64,000 nucleotides of DNA. Source: an uncultured Alistipes sp. (lineage in GTDB: Bacteria > Bacteroidota > Bacteroidia > Bacteroidales > Rikenellaceae). The notes under the pieces are model-generated. The model was given only the letters and a program-made list of their open reading frames with translations. It did no database searches and was not told where the DNA came from. The translations under genes were made by a program, and so were the position numbers. Below, one piece after another: positions 25,504-34,017 of this stretch. Location of the stretch: assembly GCA_910584485.1 (NCBI GenBank), contig CAJUAV010000011.1, positions 1 to 64,000 on the forward strand, in the 5' to 3' direction. Within the stretch, counting starts at the first letter, position 1. The number at the start of each line of letters is the position of its first letter.

Positions 25504-26673
25504 TTATTTTTTCGGTTTCAGCTGCGATTCGACCCGACGACGGACCTCCTCCAGCTTCGAAGCCTCCATACGGCCCTCTCCGTAGGCCTTTTCGGCCTCC
25601 CACAACTCCTGCCGCAACGCGCTGTGGCTATACTCCTCCAGATGCGTCAGCGTATGGCCCGCATCTTTCAGCGTCGCAAAGAGCAGCAACAGCAGCAGCA
25701 CGCCGCAGATCAGGAGGACCGCCAGATAGACGAAGGTCGTCGTCAGCAGCGCTGCGGCACCGATCGCCGCAATGCCGTAGACGGCAGCCACCTCTCCCGA
25801 CGTGCGACGAGCGATCTTCCACACATGGGGCGTCAGCCCAACCGCGATCACGAGCAGACAGGTACAGGGCTTCGAGATAAAATAGGTATCCGTGAGTGCG
25901 GCCGCACCGTAGAGCACGGCGGCCGACAACAGGCCGAAGACGAGCGACCGCTGCGAGAATCCTGCGGACCGGAAATCGCGCCCCGTCGCCCCGCCGAGAT
26001 AAAAGAGGGCGGCAGCTCCCTGAAGCACCGCGGCGCCCACGAAGCCCAGCAGCAGCCATTCGTCGTGCGCCGTTTGGCGCTCCTTCAGGAACCACAGCGA
26101 GTCGCCGAACCCCCGCGAGCAGAAATACCACCACTCGACCGCGGCGAGCAGCACCATCCAGTATCCCGTGCGACGCCACGCAGCCGGCTGCGCCTCGTCG
26201 GGCAGGTGGATTCCGTACCATACCCGCACCAGCAGCACTACCAGCAGTGCCACCACGAACCAAATCGCATTGCGTCCTGCTCCGATCCCGTCGAAAAACG
26301 GATACCGTTTCTTCACGGGCGTCTGCTCCTCGCCCCAATCGGGCTCCCGATCCGCCGCCGTTGCGGCGCGGCGAGCCGTATGGGCCGCATACTCCTCCTC
26401 GGTGAGCGGCGCGGCACAGGCTCGGCGCAGGTATCCGCGGCGGTCGCCGAACGGAATCGAGATCCATTCGTCGTTCTCGACGCGGACTCCGTCGAGCAGC
26501 TCGCCGTATCGATAGGGCGAGCAGAGACCGCCCGACCGCATATCGGGCGCCCGATAGACCGACGCATCCGAAACGACGACCTTCCAGCTGTCGATTTCGG
26601 CGGCGCGAAGCGACGTGACGGCCGACAGCGCTGCCAGCAGGCAGCAAAGCAGCAGCAAGCGAGGTGTTTTCAT
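25504..26673 (-). CDS. SH3-domain membrane protein of unknown function
   Basis: Protein of 389 residues. A signal peptide (LLLLCCLLAALSAVTSLRA) at 5-24 precedes a bacterial SH3-like domain (about 30-90: SDASVYRAPDMRSGG...EWISIPFGDRRGYL). Five to seven membrane segments follow from about 135 to 345. The C-terminal 45 residues are a charged helix (EELRQ/EAEKAYGEG-like, rich in E, K and R). The SH3 part should sit outside the inner membrane, perhaps binding peptidoglycan. It follows the PiT transporter by 10 bp and precedes DUF4924 by 6 bp. The family is not recognised more precisely. Confidence 0.7.
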   Translation of the reverse strand: MKTPRLLLLCCLLAALSAVTSLRAAEIDSWKVVVSDASVYRAPDMRSGGLCSPYRYGELLDGVRVENDEWISIPFGDRRGYLRRACAAPLTEEEYAAHTARRAATAADREPDWGEEQTPVKKRYPFFDGIGAGRNAIWFVVALLVVLLVRVWYGIHLPDEAQPAAWRRTGYWMVLLAAVEWWYFCSRGFGDSLWFLKERQTAHDEWLLLGFVGAAVLQGAAALFYLGGATGRDFRSAGFSQRSLVFGLLSAAVLYGAAALTDTYFISKPCTCLLVIAVGLTPHVWKIARRTSGEVAAVYGIAAIGAAALLTTTFVYLAVLLICGVLLLLLLFATLKDAGHTLTHLEEYSHSALRQELWEAEKAYGEGRMEASKLEEVRRRVESQLKPKK

Positions 26674-26683
26674 ATCGGTTCGT

Positions 26684-28909
26684 TTATTTGATCCATACCT
26701 TCCCCGTCTGCGGTTCGCGGTGACGGAGGAAATACTCCTGCGATTTGAGCAGGTTGCGCGACTGGAGCACCATGTTCTTCGTCTCGGAGAGAATCGTCAG
26801 GTAGAGCATCGAGGCGCGCGTGTTGGTCTTCGAGGCGTTAATGCGCGACAGCTCCGCGAGCATCGCCTCCGAAATCCGTTCGAAGAGGCCGTCGCGCATC
26901 ACCAGCACTGACTCGAGCTCCGAAAAGTCGCCCTCGCGCAGCATGTGGTTTATCAGGCGGTTGATCTCCTCGACGTCGTCGTTGAGCGTCATCAGGTCGC
27001 GCGTCTCGTCGGCCGAAAATCCCTCGTGGCAGTTGTCGATGTGGTCGAACGCCGGTCGGGCGATGTGGAGCAGCGCCTTGGTCACCTCGTTCAGGTAGTC
27101 GACCACCTGCACGTAATAGTGGGCGGCATAGATGTCGACGTGCTGCAGCTTCTTGAGCGTCGGCATGAGGGTGTATTTGCGGTCGCGCGAGTGGTAGAAG
27201 AGGCTGTTGGCCTCCTTGACCATCGCCTGCAGCTCGCTGCGGTTTTCGCGCATCGTCGCCAGCAGCGTGCGATCGTAGATCTTCGTCACGCGCGCCATCG
27301 TCTGCTCGACCTCGTCGCGCAGCGAACGGATCACCTCGTCGGTGGTCTCGGCGGCGACCGTCGCGTGCGTCTCCTCCTTTTTCTTCGAGAAATTGCTGTG
27401 GATCAACATGTATCCGCAAAGGATCGTCACGACAACGAAGGCGACGGTACCGCCGTAGATGAGCACCAGCCCCACGACGAAAGCGATCAGGAAACCGCCC
27501 AGCGCCGTGACGAACCACCCCATGACGACCGTCATCACGCCCGAAATGCGGTAGACGGCGCTTTCGCGTCCCCAGGCGCGGTCGGCGAGCGACGAACCCA
27601 TCGCCACCATGAAGCAGACGTAGGTGGTCGAGAGGGGGAGTTTGAGCGAGGTGGCCAGGGCGATGAGCAGCGCCGAGGTGGTCAGGTTGACCGTGGCGCG
27701 GATCATATCGAACGGAGCGCCGCTGTGCTCGATATCCTCGAACTCGAAGCGGCGCTCGATGCGGCGGCGGAAAGAAGCGGGGACCACGCGGTCGACCGCC
27801 GTATTGATCTGCATGGCCATGCGCACGATCGTGCGCGAGAAGACCGACGAATTGTACTGGGGCGTCGCCTCCTCCTGCGAGGCGAGTTTGAGCTCCGTTT
27901 CCGAGACGTGCATCGCCTTCTTGGAGGTCCAGAGCGTCACGAGCATCAGCACGCCGGCCAGCAGCAGGATCGCCATGCTGGCGGGGATGTTTTCGTTGAG
28001 CGCCCCCATGAGCATCGAGGAGTCGCCCGCGGCCCGCGCGATGCGGTACGAGTCGAAGCCCGCGACGGGCACGCCGATGAAGTTCACGAGGTCGTTCCCC
28101 GCGAAGGCGAGGGCGAGGGCGAAGGTGCCCGAGAGGATCGTGATGCGCAGGATGTTGACCTTGAAGAGCTGGATGAACCACAGCAGCAGCGAACAGGCGA
28201 CCCAGCAGAGGGCGAGCGCCGCGAGCAGGTGATCGTTCACCCAGACGACCATCGGATGCTGGGCGAGCAGCGTCTTGAGCCCCTTGAAAAGGGCGAAATA
28301 GACGATCGCCGTGAGCGAGGCGCCGCACCAGAAAGCCCCCAGGCGGCGCAGCATGGCCGTGTAGCGGAACGAGAAGATGGCGCGCGACACGTACATGACG
28401 ATCGTGCCGCAGGTAAAGGCGATCACGACCGAGAGCAGAATCGCCGAGACGATACCCAGCGCCCGCGAGGTGTTGATGAAGTCGCCCAGGTCGCCGATCG
28501 TCATCGCGGGATCGTTCGAAATCTTGAAGATCGAGACGGCGATGGCCGAACCGAGCAGACAGAAGATGAGCGAGACGGTGGTCGAGGTAGGGAGTCCCCA
28601 CGAGTTGTAGAGGTCGAGCAGGATGATGTTGGCGAACATGACCCCCAGGTAGAGCATCATCACCTCGTGGAAGGTGAAGAGCGAGGGATCGAACATGCCG
28701 TTTCGGGCCACCTCCATCATGCCGCTCGACGTGACGACGCCGATGATGATGCCGACCGAGGCCACCGAAAGAATCGTCCGCATCGAGGCGGCTTTCGACC
28801 CGATGGCCGAATTGAGAAAGTTCACGGCGTCGTTGGTCACGCCGACAAAGAGGCCCGAGACGGCCAGAATGCCGAGGATGACCACGATCACGGTATAGAT
28901 TTCACTCAT
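26684..28909 (-). CDS. Inorganic phosphate transporter, PiT family fused to PhoU-like domain
   Basis: Imports phosphate, probably with a cation, 741 residues. Two PiT half-signatures are visible: GVTNDAVNFLNSAIGSKAAS near 22-41 and AFAGNDLVNFIGVPVAGF in the second half. There are about ten membrane segments over residues 1-530. The last 200 residues are soluble helices (TTDEVIRSLRDEVEQTMARV, ALLHIARPAFDHIDNC) resembling PhoU, which could sense phosphate or restrain transport. The start at 28909 follows a -7 box 43 bp upstream; the longer frame above it crosses the promoter. First gene of a four-gene operon. Confidence 0.88.
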   Translation of the reverse strand: MSEIYTVIVVILGILAVSGLFVGVTNDAVNFLNSAIGSKAASMRTILSVASVGIIIGVVTSSGMMEVARNGMFDPSLFTFHEVMMLYLGVMFANIILLDLYNSWGLPTSTTVSLIFCLLGSAIAVSIFKISNDPAMTIGDLGDFINTSRALGIVSAILLSVVIAFTCGTIVMYVSRAIFSFRYTAMLRRLGAFWCGASLTAIVYFALFKGLKTLLAQHPMVVWVNDHLLAALALCWVACSLLLWFIQLFKVNILRITILSGTFALALAFAGNDLVNFIGVPVAGFDSYRIARAAGDSSMLMGALNENIPASMAILLLAGVLMLVTLWTSKKAMHVSETELKLASQEEATPQYNSSVFSRTIVRMAMQINTAVDRVVPASFRRRIERRFEFEDIEHSGAPFDMIRATVNLTTSALLIALATSLKLPLSTTYVCFMVAMGSSLADRAWGRESAVYRISGVMTVVMGWFVTALGGFLIAFVVGLVLIYGGTVAFVVVTILCGYMLIHSNFSKKKEETHATVAAETTDEVIRSLRDEVEQTMARVTKIYDRTLLATMRENRSELQAMVKEANSLFYHSRDRKYTLMPTLKKLQHVDIYAAHYYVQVVDYLNEVTKALLHIARPAFDHIDNCHEGFSADETRDLMTLNDDVEEINRLINHMLREGDFSELESVLVMRDGLFERISEAMLAELSRINASKTNTRASMLYLTILSETKNMVLQSRNLLKSQEYFLRHREPQTGKVWIK

Positions 28910-28952
28910 ACGCAGATTGGTTTTCGCAGCGGTTTCCCGCTCAAAAGCGATA

Positions 28953-28960
28953 CAAAGGTA
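28953..28960 (-). promoter_or_regulatory. -7 box of the PiT operon
   Basis: The minus strand reads TACCTTTG, 43 bp before the PiT start. No good -33 element was found. Confidence 0.55.
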
Positions 28961-29124
28961 GCAGAATTTCGCCCGTTCGGCCGCGCGGCGGCAAAACTTA
29001 ACGTAGAGGTAACGCAGCGTTAACAATCCCGTAACATAAGCGGACGCATCGTAGCAGCGGTTCGGACGGAGCGCACTTTTTTTGAAAAAGGGACGAAAAA
29101 TATTGTTTTTGCGATTTCTTTTTC

Positions 29125-29132
29125 TACTTTTG
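29125..29132 (+). promoter_or_regulatory. -7 box of the carboxypeptidase-regulatory-domain gene
   Basis: TACTTTTG fits TAnnTTTG, 29 bp before the ATG at 29162. A TTG at 29103-29105 is 19 bp upstream. Confidence 0.55.
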
Positions 29133-29161
29133 TATATACAACACCTCTAAAACTTCCAGCC

Positions 29162-29533
29162 ATGAAACGATTTTTACGCCTGCTGATCGCCGCCTGTGCG
29201 ATTTTCATGTTGATGCCGCAATCGATTAGTGCGGACAACGGCATTTCCGAACAGAGCGTTATGCCCAGAGGAACACGTAAGGTGGAAGGTTTCGTCCTTG
29301 ATTCAACAGGAGAGCCGCTTTGCGGCGCCACTCTTATTGTGATTGGCACGAACATCGGGGTAACAACCGATGTAGACGGATATTATTGTTTAGACAAGGT
29401 ACCCGATCACGCCATTATCGGTTGCTCTTTCGTCGGTTTTATTTCACAACAAAAGGTTGCTAACAGAGACATAATCAATTTCGTATTATTCGAATATGAA
29501 GATCTCGAAGAGCCCGAACCCGACCAAAACTAA
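29162..29533 (+). CDS. Small exported carboxypeptidase-regulatory-like domain protein
   Basis: Protein of 123 residues: a signal peptide (FLRLLIAACAIFMLMPQSIS, cut near SAD) and one CarboxypepD_reg-like beta domain (VEGFVLDSTGEPLCGATLIV, then VTTDVDGYYCLDKVP). The tail is acidic. This is the domain normally found at the N-terminus of SusC-type receptors, but here it ends before any plug or barrel. Its codon use is more AT-rich than its neighbours. It may be a stand-alone domain, or a relic of a receptor gene. It has its own promoter and lies 6 bp before the barrel gene, so the two are co-transcribed. Confidence 0.75.
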   Translation: MKRFLRLLIAACAIFMLMPQSISADNGISEQSVMPRGTRKVEGFVLDSTGEPLCGATLIVIGTNIGVTTDVDGYYCLDKVPDHAIIGCSFVGFISQQKVANRDIINFVLFEYEDLEEPEPDQN

Positions 29534-29539
29534 CCGACG

Positions 29540-32293
29540 ATGAACCGCAAATTCCTTCTGACGGCGCTCTTTCCGCTGCTGTTCGCATGCTCGGCCCTTG
29601 CGCAGCCGAAACGGATCACCTTGAGCGGGCAGATACGCAACCAAACGGGTTACTCTGTCACCGGAGCCGTCGTGGAGGTGATTTCGGAGCAGGATACGCT
29701 GCGCGGTACCTCCTCCATGTTCGGAACATTCATCGTCCGCAAAGTGAAAGAGGGTGATGCGCAGGTGCGCGTCACCCATCTTTCGTACAAACCGTACGAA
29801 ATGACCTTCCGCCTATCGGCAAAGGAGAACAAGCCCCTGGAGATCGAACTGGAGCTCGATGTCAAGCAGATCGAATCGGTCGCGGTCAAGGCCGCCGTTC
29901 CGCTCTACAAACGGAGCGGCGACACGCTCATCTACAACGCCGCCGCCGTCAAGACGCTCGACGGCGACGAGGCGATCCGCGTGCTGGAGCAGCTGCCCGG
30001 CATCATCGTCGACGGCAAATCGCTGAAGGCCATGGGCCGAGAGGTGATGCGCACCTATGTGGACGGCCGTCTGGTCTTCGGCGACGACCCGATGGCGGCC
30101 CTGCTGAACCTGACCGCCGACGACGTGCACAAGATCCGCATCTACGACGAATACAGCGCCTACGACAAACGCCACAAACGGCGGAACGCCCGCAAATACC
30201 GCGTGCTCGACATCGAAACCAAAAGCAGGCTCATCAGTGCGACGACAGGTCATCTGCTGGCCGGCTACGGAGCGGATTTCTCCCGCGACGCCGACGGCAG
30301 ACACCAGGAACGGTACGGCGCGGGGGCGACGGCCAACTTCTTTTCGGAGCGGCTGCGGCTCTCGGGCACCGCCTATACGAACAACGTGAACCGCACGTCG
30401 AACCGGCTCGACAACATCCTGAACATCAAGGGGACGAACCTGCCCTACTCCGAACAGAGCCATGCCGGCATCGGTTACGCGCAGCAGTTCGGTCCGACGA
30501 AAGACGTCAGCCCGGAGCTGTCGGCCGACTACGCCTACAAAAACACCTATACCCGCAACGCCTCGATCAACGCGCGGCAATACTTTCCGACGTCGGAATA
30601 CACGACGCGCAACAGCGCCGATTCGCTCCGAACGACCGCCCGTTCGGAGCAGCACTACGGCCGCCTCAATTTCAGTTGGGGGACATTCTACCTCCATCAG
30701 GACTTTTCGATCGACCGAATGCGGAGCGAAAGCCGTCATCGGCAACGCTCGGTACTCGACGAGCGCCTGACGACGACCGCCTCCGACAACCGCAGCCGCA
30801 CGCACAACAAACGGTACAGCACCTCTTTCGGCTGGCTGGGAGAGGTCACCAAACGGCTGCAGCTTCAAGTGTACGGGGATTTCGACCTCGGGTGGAGCGA
30901 CGGCACCTCGTTCCGCGAAGACAGCCTGTCGAGCCGACCGTTGAAAGAGGCCTACCGCTCCACGCCGATCGGCCGCACCCGTCAGGCGAACGGAGTAATC
31001 GAAATGGTCCGTCACCTGAACAAAGGCCTGCTTTCGGGCATTATGCTGGGTTACCACGTCCGTTACCGATATGACAAAAGCCGGCTCATGCGGTACGACC
31101 TCGTGCAGGGCGAACTCGATGTTCCCGCCAGCCGCGACTTTACGTACGACTACCTGACGCACGCTCCGCAGTTCAGAATCCATGCGGATCGGGGCAAACA
31201 TTCGGCGCACCTGACGCTCCCGCTGGAAATCGCGACCATGCAGCGCACCGAAGCCTTTCCGACCGAAGAGCGAGGCCGTCGGAGCTTCACCTCCTGGGTG
31301 CCGAGATTCAACTATACCTATCGCGGAGCTTCCACCGAGGTGGAGTGCTCCTATCGGATCGCGACCACGCTGCCGTCGTTGGAACAGCTCTCGGCGCGCA
31401 TTGCCGACAGCAACCCCCTCTATGTCTCGGCCGGCAATCCCGCCCTCAAGCAGACCGAGACGCACGAGCTGGACCTGAACGTCCAGATCATCGACCAAAA
31501 AGGCGGGACGTTGACAGGCTCCCTGTTTGCCGGTTTCGCCCGCAACACCATTGCCGGTCGGACCCGCTTCTACAAGGAGGGAGCCACGCTGCCCGACTAC
31601 AACGGATACGTAATTCCGGCCGGCGGCACCTTCACGACCTACGACAACATCGACGGATACCGCACCTGCCGGATCTATTTGGGCTACAACGGACGCCTGC
31701 AGTTCATCCGATCGCGCCTGCATGTCTCGTTCAACGGCAACTACACCTGCTATCCGAGCTATGTCGGCGATGAGAAGAACAGGACCCGCACCTATTCGCC
31801 GAGCATCCGCGTCGGTCTGACCAGCGGCTTTTCGAAAAAGGTCCGCCTGAAGCTGGCGTCTAATAACACACTCATCTACAACCGTAACGACGTCGGCGAC
31901 AACTACCGCTATTTCCGCGAGACGGTCCAGGGCAGCATCGAGAGCAATTTCGCCAAACGGCTCTTCGCCAACGCCGTCTACGAATACAACCTCTACAAGC
32001 CCATCGGCGGCAGCAACGGCCGCCGCGACGAGCGGCACATGCTCAATGCGGTCGTCGGCTGCAAATTTCACAAGAACATGGGAGCCGTAAGCCTCCTCTG
32101 CTACGACCTGCTCGATGTCGGTGCGGCCTTCAAGACGATCATGAAGGCGGACTACGTGCAGGACAACTGGGCTTCGTCGTTCGGGCGCTACTGGATGATC
32201 AACGTCAGCTACAAATTCAACAAGAAGCGGGCGGGGACGCAAGCCCCGCGCGTAAAACTCGACGACGGGAGCGATCCAAACCGGCTGTTTTAA
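29540..32293 (+). CDS. Outer-membrane beta-barrel protein (TonB-receptor-like, with CarboxypepD_reg domain)
   Basis: Outer-membrane protein of 917 residues. A signal peptide (LLTALFPLLFACSALA) is cut near AQP. Residues about 25-110 are a carboxypeptidase-regulatory domain (LSGQIRNQTGYSVTGAVVEV). Residues about 120-230 form a plug-like domain (GDTLIYNAAAVKTLDGDEAI, then VLEQLPGIIVDG). The rest is a large barrel ending near FGRYWMINVSYKFNKK. A classic TonB box is not obvious. It resembles the outer membrane beta-barrel family of Bacteroidetes, whose substrates are mostly unknown. The small domain protein upstream may be a partner. It ends close to repeat copy 3. Confidence 0.85.
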   Translation: MNRKFLLTALFPLLFACSALAQPKRITLSGQIRNQTGYSVTGAVVEVISEQDTLRGTSSMFGTFIVRKVKEGDAQVRVTHLSYKPYEMTFRLSAKENKPLEIELELDVKQIESVAVKAAVPLYKRSGDTLIYNAAAVKTLDGDEAIRVLEQLPGIIVDGKSLKAMGREVMRTYVDGRLVFGDDPMAALLNLTADDVHKIRIYDEYSAYDKRHKRRNARKYRVLDIETKSRLISATTGHLLAGYGADFSRDADGRHQERYGAGATANFFSERLRLSGTAYTNNVNRTSNRLDNILNIKGTNLPYSEQSHAGIGYAQQFGPTKDVSPELSADYAYKNTYTRNASINARQYFPTSEYTTRNSADSLRTTARSEQHYGRLNFSWGTFYLHQDFSIDRMRSESRHRQRSVLDERLTTTASDNRSRTHNKRYSTSFGWLGEVTKRLQLQVYGDFDLGWSDGTSFREDSLSSRPLKEAYRSTPIGRTRQANGVIEMVRHLNKGLLSGIMLGYHVRYRYDKSRLMRYDLVQGELDVPASRDFTYDYLTHAPQFRIHADRGKHSAHLTLPLEIATMQRTEAFPTEERGRRSFTSWVPRFNYTYRGASTEVECSYRIATTLPSLEQLSARIADSNPLYVSAGNPALKQTETHELDLNVQIIDQKGGTLTGSLFAGFARNTIAGRTRFYKEGATLPDYNGYVIPAGGTFTTYDNIDGYRTCRIYLGYNGRLQFIRSRLHVSFNGNYTCYPSYVGDEKNRTRTYSPSIRVGLTSGFSKKVRLKLASNNTLIYNRNDVGDNYRYFRETVQGSIESNFAKRLFANAVYEYNLYKPIGGSNGRRDERHMLNAVVGCKFHKNMGAVSLLCYDLLDVGAAFKTIMKADYVQDNWASSFGRYWMINVSYKFNKKRAGTQAPRVKLDDGSDPNRLF

Positions 32294-32351
32294 GGCGAAT
32301 CGGGGCGCTTTCGGGACGACGGTGGCAGGAGGCGAACGGCACACGCTGACG

Positions 32352-32992
32352 TACGAAAACGGCTTTCATTCGGGTCGAAGCCTGCGGAGAGCACGCAGGA
32401 TGCGGACGCAAACTGCGGGCCTCCGCTGCGGGAGGCTTCGGCCCGCCGATCCCTGCGGGATCGAATCGATCATGCTATGTACGATTTACGGTTCTGACTG
32501 CTTTCATTCGGACCGCAGCTTGCGAAGGGACGCGACATGCGGGCCTTCGCGCGGCGAAGCTGCGGTCCGCCGATGGCTTGCGCCACCGCCATTCGAGCAT
32601 GCAATCGCCGGTTCAGCCCACAGCCGAGCGGACGGGCGTGCGATCAAAGAGAGCAGCCCTCCGCCAGGGGGCGGCTGCGGGCTGCCGCACAATATGTGCG
32701 AGCTTCCGAGTTCGCCGACGGGACAAGAGCAATCCGACGCGACGCTGCCGTCCGCCGCATCGGGCGGCGGACGGCACACGCCGTTCAAACGGCGTCACGC
32801 GTCAGGATGGGATAACGCGGTCCATCGACTGCTCTGTCTTTTTGTTCGGCCAAAGACATAAATCACCGAGTCGTGAACCGCGTTATGGGTTCCGACTGTT
32901 TGCGATGATTTTTAAAATGTCTTTAGCCGAACTTTACAGAGCCTGACAGCCCGTAAAACAAATTTAGAAATTTATTTTTATTTATTCCATAT
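32352..32992 (-). repeat. Large structured intergenic element, copy 3
   Basis: Part of a 1161-bp gap (32294-33454) without genes. It matches copy 2. The -7-like box on the minus strand is at 32966-32959, and the 14-bp arms are 32919-32932 with 32844-32857. One outer module pairs CGAAGCC (32376-32382) with GGCTTCG (32434-32440) around GCGGAG (32384-32389) and CTCCGC (32421-32426). A small stem GATCCC/GGGATC (32448-32462) follows. Confidence 0.85.
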
Positions 32993-33010
32993 TATCCAAT
33001 AAAAAAAACA

Positions 33011-33037
33011 AAAAAAAGAGGCCTGCAAAGAGGCCTC
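33011..33037 (-). terminator. Intrinsic terminator, minus strand
   Basis: Stem GAGGCCT with AGGCCTC and a 6-base loop, followed on the minus strand by seven T. It probably stops transcripts from the YjbR gene. Confidence 0.75.
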
Positions 33038-33174
33038 CATATAATAATAGTACGCATATCGAAGCGTTTTACGTCGGCATATATAGTCATAGCCAACCGT
33101 CCCACGGCTTCAAACCGGCTGCCGCGCCGGCTCTTTCCCCGATTTCGCGCATCGGCAAGGCGGCTTCGGCGACG

Positions 33175-33390
33175 GCGGCGGCAGGCAACAGGCAACAAGC
33201 AACAAGCTGCGAGTAACAAGCCGCAAACAACGAGTAGCAGCCTGCAGACCGTGAGCGACAAGCAGCAGGCAACAGGCAGCAGACCGCAGGTAACAAGCCG
33301 CAGGCAACAAGCCGCAGGCAACAAGCCGCAGGCAACAAGCCGCAGGCAACAGACCGCGAGTAGCAGATAGCCGGTAACAGGTAGAAGCCC
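33175..33390. repeat. Short tandem repeat tract (14-bp unit)
   Basis: Four consecutive 14-bp units of G(C/T)AACAAGCCGCAG run from 33290 to 33345, with decayed half-units (AACAAGC, CGCAGGC) on both sides. The translated frames are periodic and not plausible proteins. Confidence 0.8.
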
Positions 33391-33454
33391 GCCGACCGCA
33401 GGCCCTACGCATCTTTCGCGCGCGCCAATCGGTTCCCGCTAAAATCGGCTTGCG

Positions 33455-33856
33455 TCATTCGAACCGCTCGCTGTCGTCTTCGATGCCCGCCGCAGCGATC
33501 TGCGCCAGGAGCACCTCGCGCCGTGCCCGGGGCACGACGTTCCGCCGCGCCACGAGCAGGTAGGAGTGGCGGAGCTCCTGCTCGACCTGCCGATCCGACA
33601 GGCGGCCGCCGAAGCGCAGGGCATTCCAGTGCTTCTTGTTGAAATGCCACGCCGAGGTCACCTCGTCGTAGCGGTCGCGCAGCAGCAGCGCACGGTCGGG
33701 GTCGCACTTGACGACGCAGTACGAAGGATCGTCGAGCCCGATGACGGCGAACATCTTCCCCGCCACCTTGTACACCAGCGTCACATCGTCGAAAGGCAGC
33801 GTCTCCTCGACGTCGGGCAGCGCGAGGCAGAACGAGCGGAATGCAAGAATATCCAT
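33455..33856 (-). CDS. MmcQ/YjbR family protein (DUF419)
   Basis: Small cytoplasmic protein of 133 residues with the YjbR fold, once noted as DNA-binding-like; no firm function is known. Motifs are FCLALPDVEETLPFDD at the start, YKVAGKMFAVIG, VVKCDPDRALLLRDRY and HWNALRFGGRLSD. The ATG at 33856 is chosen. The upstream in-frame ATG would start inside the -7 box TATCTTTG (33868-33861), which lies only 4 bases before the chosen codon. The mRNA is therefore probably leaderless. It diverges from uvrB. Confidence 0.85.
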   Translation of the reverse strand: MDILAFRSFCLALPDVEETLPFDDVTLVYKVAGKMFAVIGLDDPSYCVVKCDPDRALLLRDRYDEVTSAWHFNKKHWNALRFGGRLSDRQVEQELRHSYLLVARRNVVPRARREVLLAQIAAAGIEDDSERFE

Positions 33857-33860
33857 ACCG

Positions 33861-33868
33861 CAAAGATA
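33861..33868 (-). promoter_or_regulatory. -7 box 4 bp before the YjbR start (leaderless?)
   Basis: The minus strand reads TATCTTTG, then 4 bases, then ATG. Confidence 0.55.
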
Positions 33869-34004
33869 ACCCATTCGACCGTAAAGGGTCGCACCGCTCC
33901 CGCTTTTTTTCGCACGGCGGCGCCCCCGGCCCTTTTCCGCCGCACAAACGGCCGCACCGACGAAATTTCGCCTCCGAACGCTTCCTTTTTATCCGCCGAA
34001 GCGC

Positions 34005-34012
34005 TACCTTTG
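34005..34012 (+). promoter_or_regulatory. -7 box 5 bp before uvrB (leaderless?)
   Basis: TACCTTTG, five bases, then ATG at 34018. A transcript starting a few bases after the box would begin at the start codon. Confidence 0.55.
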
Positions 34013-34017
34013 CAACG

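Noticed and set aside
33087..33412. Cys/Leu-rich proteins on the minus strand
   Set aside because: They are translations of the 14-bp tandem repeat in several frames and have no start or family support.
33857..33874. Upstream ATG for the YjbR gene at 33874
   Set aside because: It overlaps the -7 box; the ATG at 33856 matches the family N-terminus.
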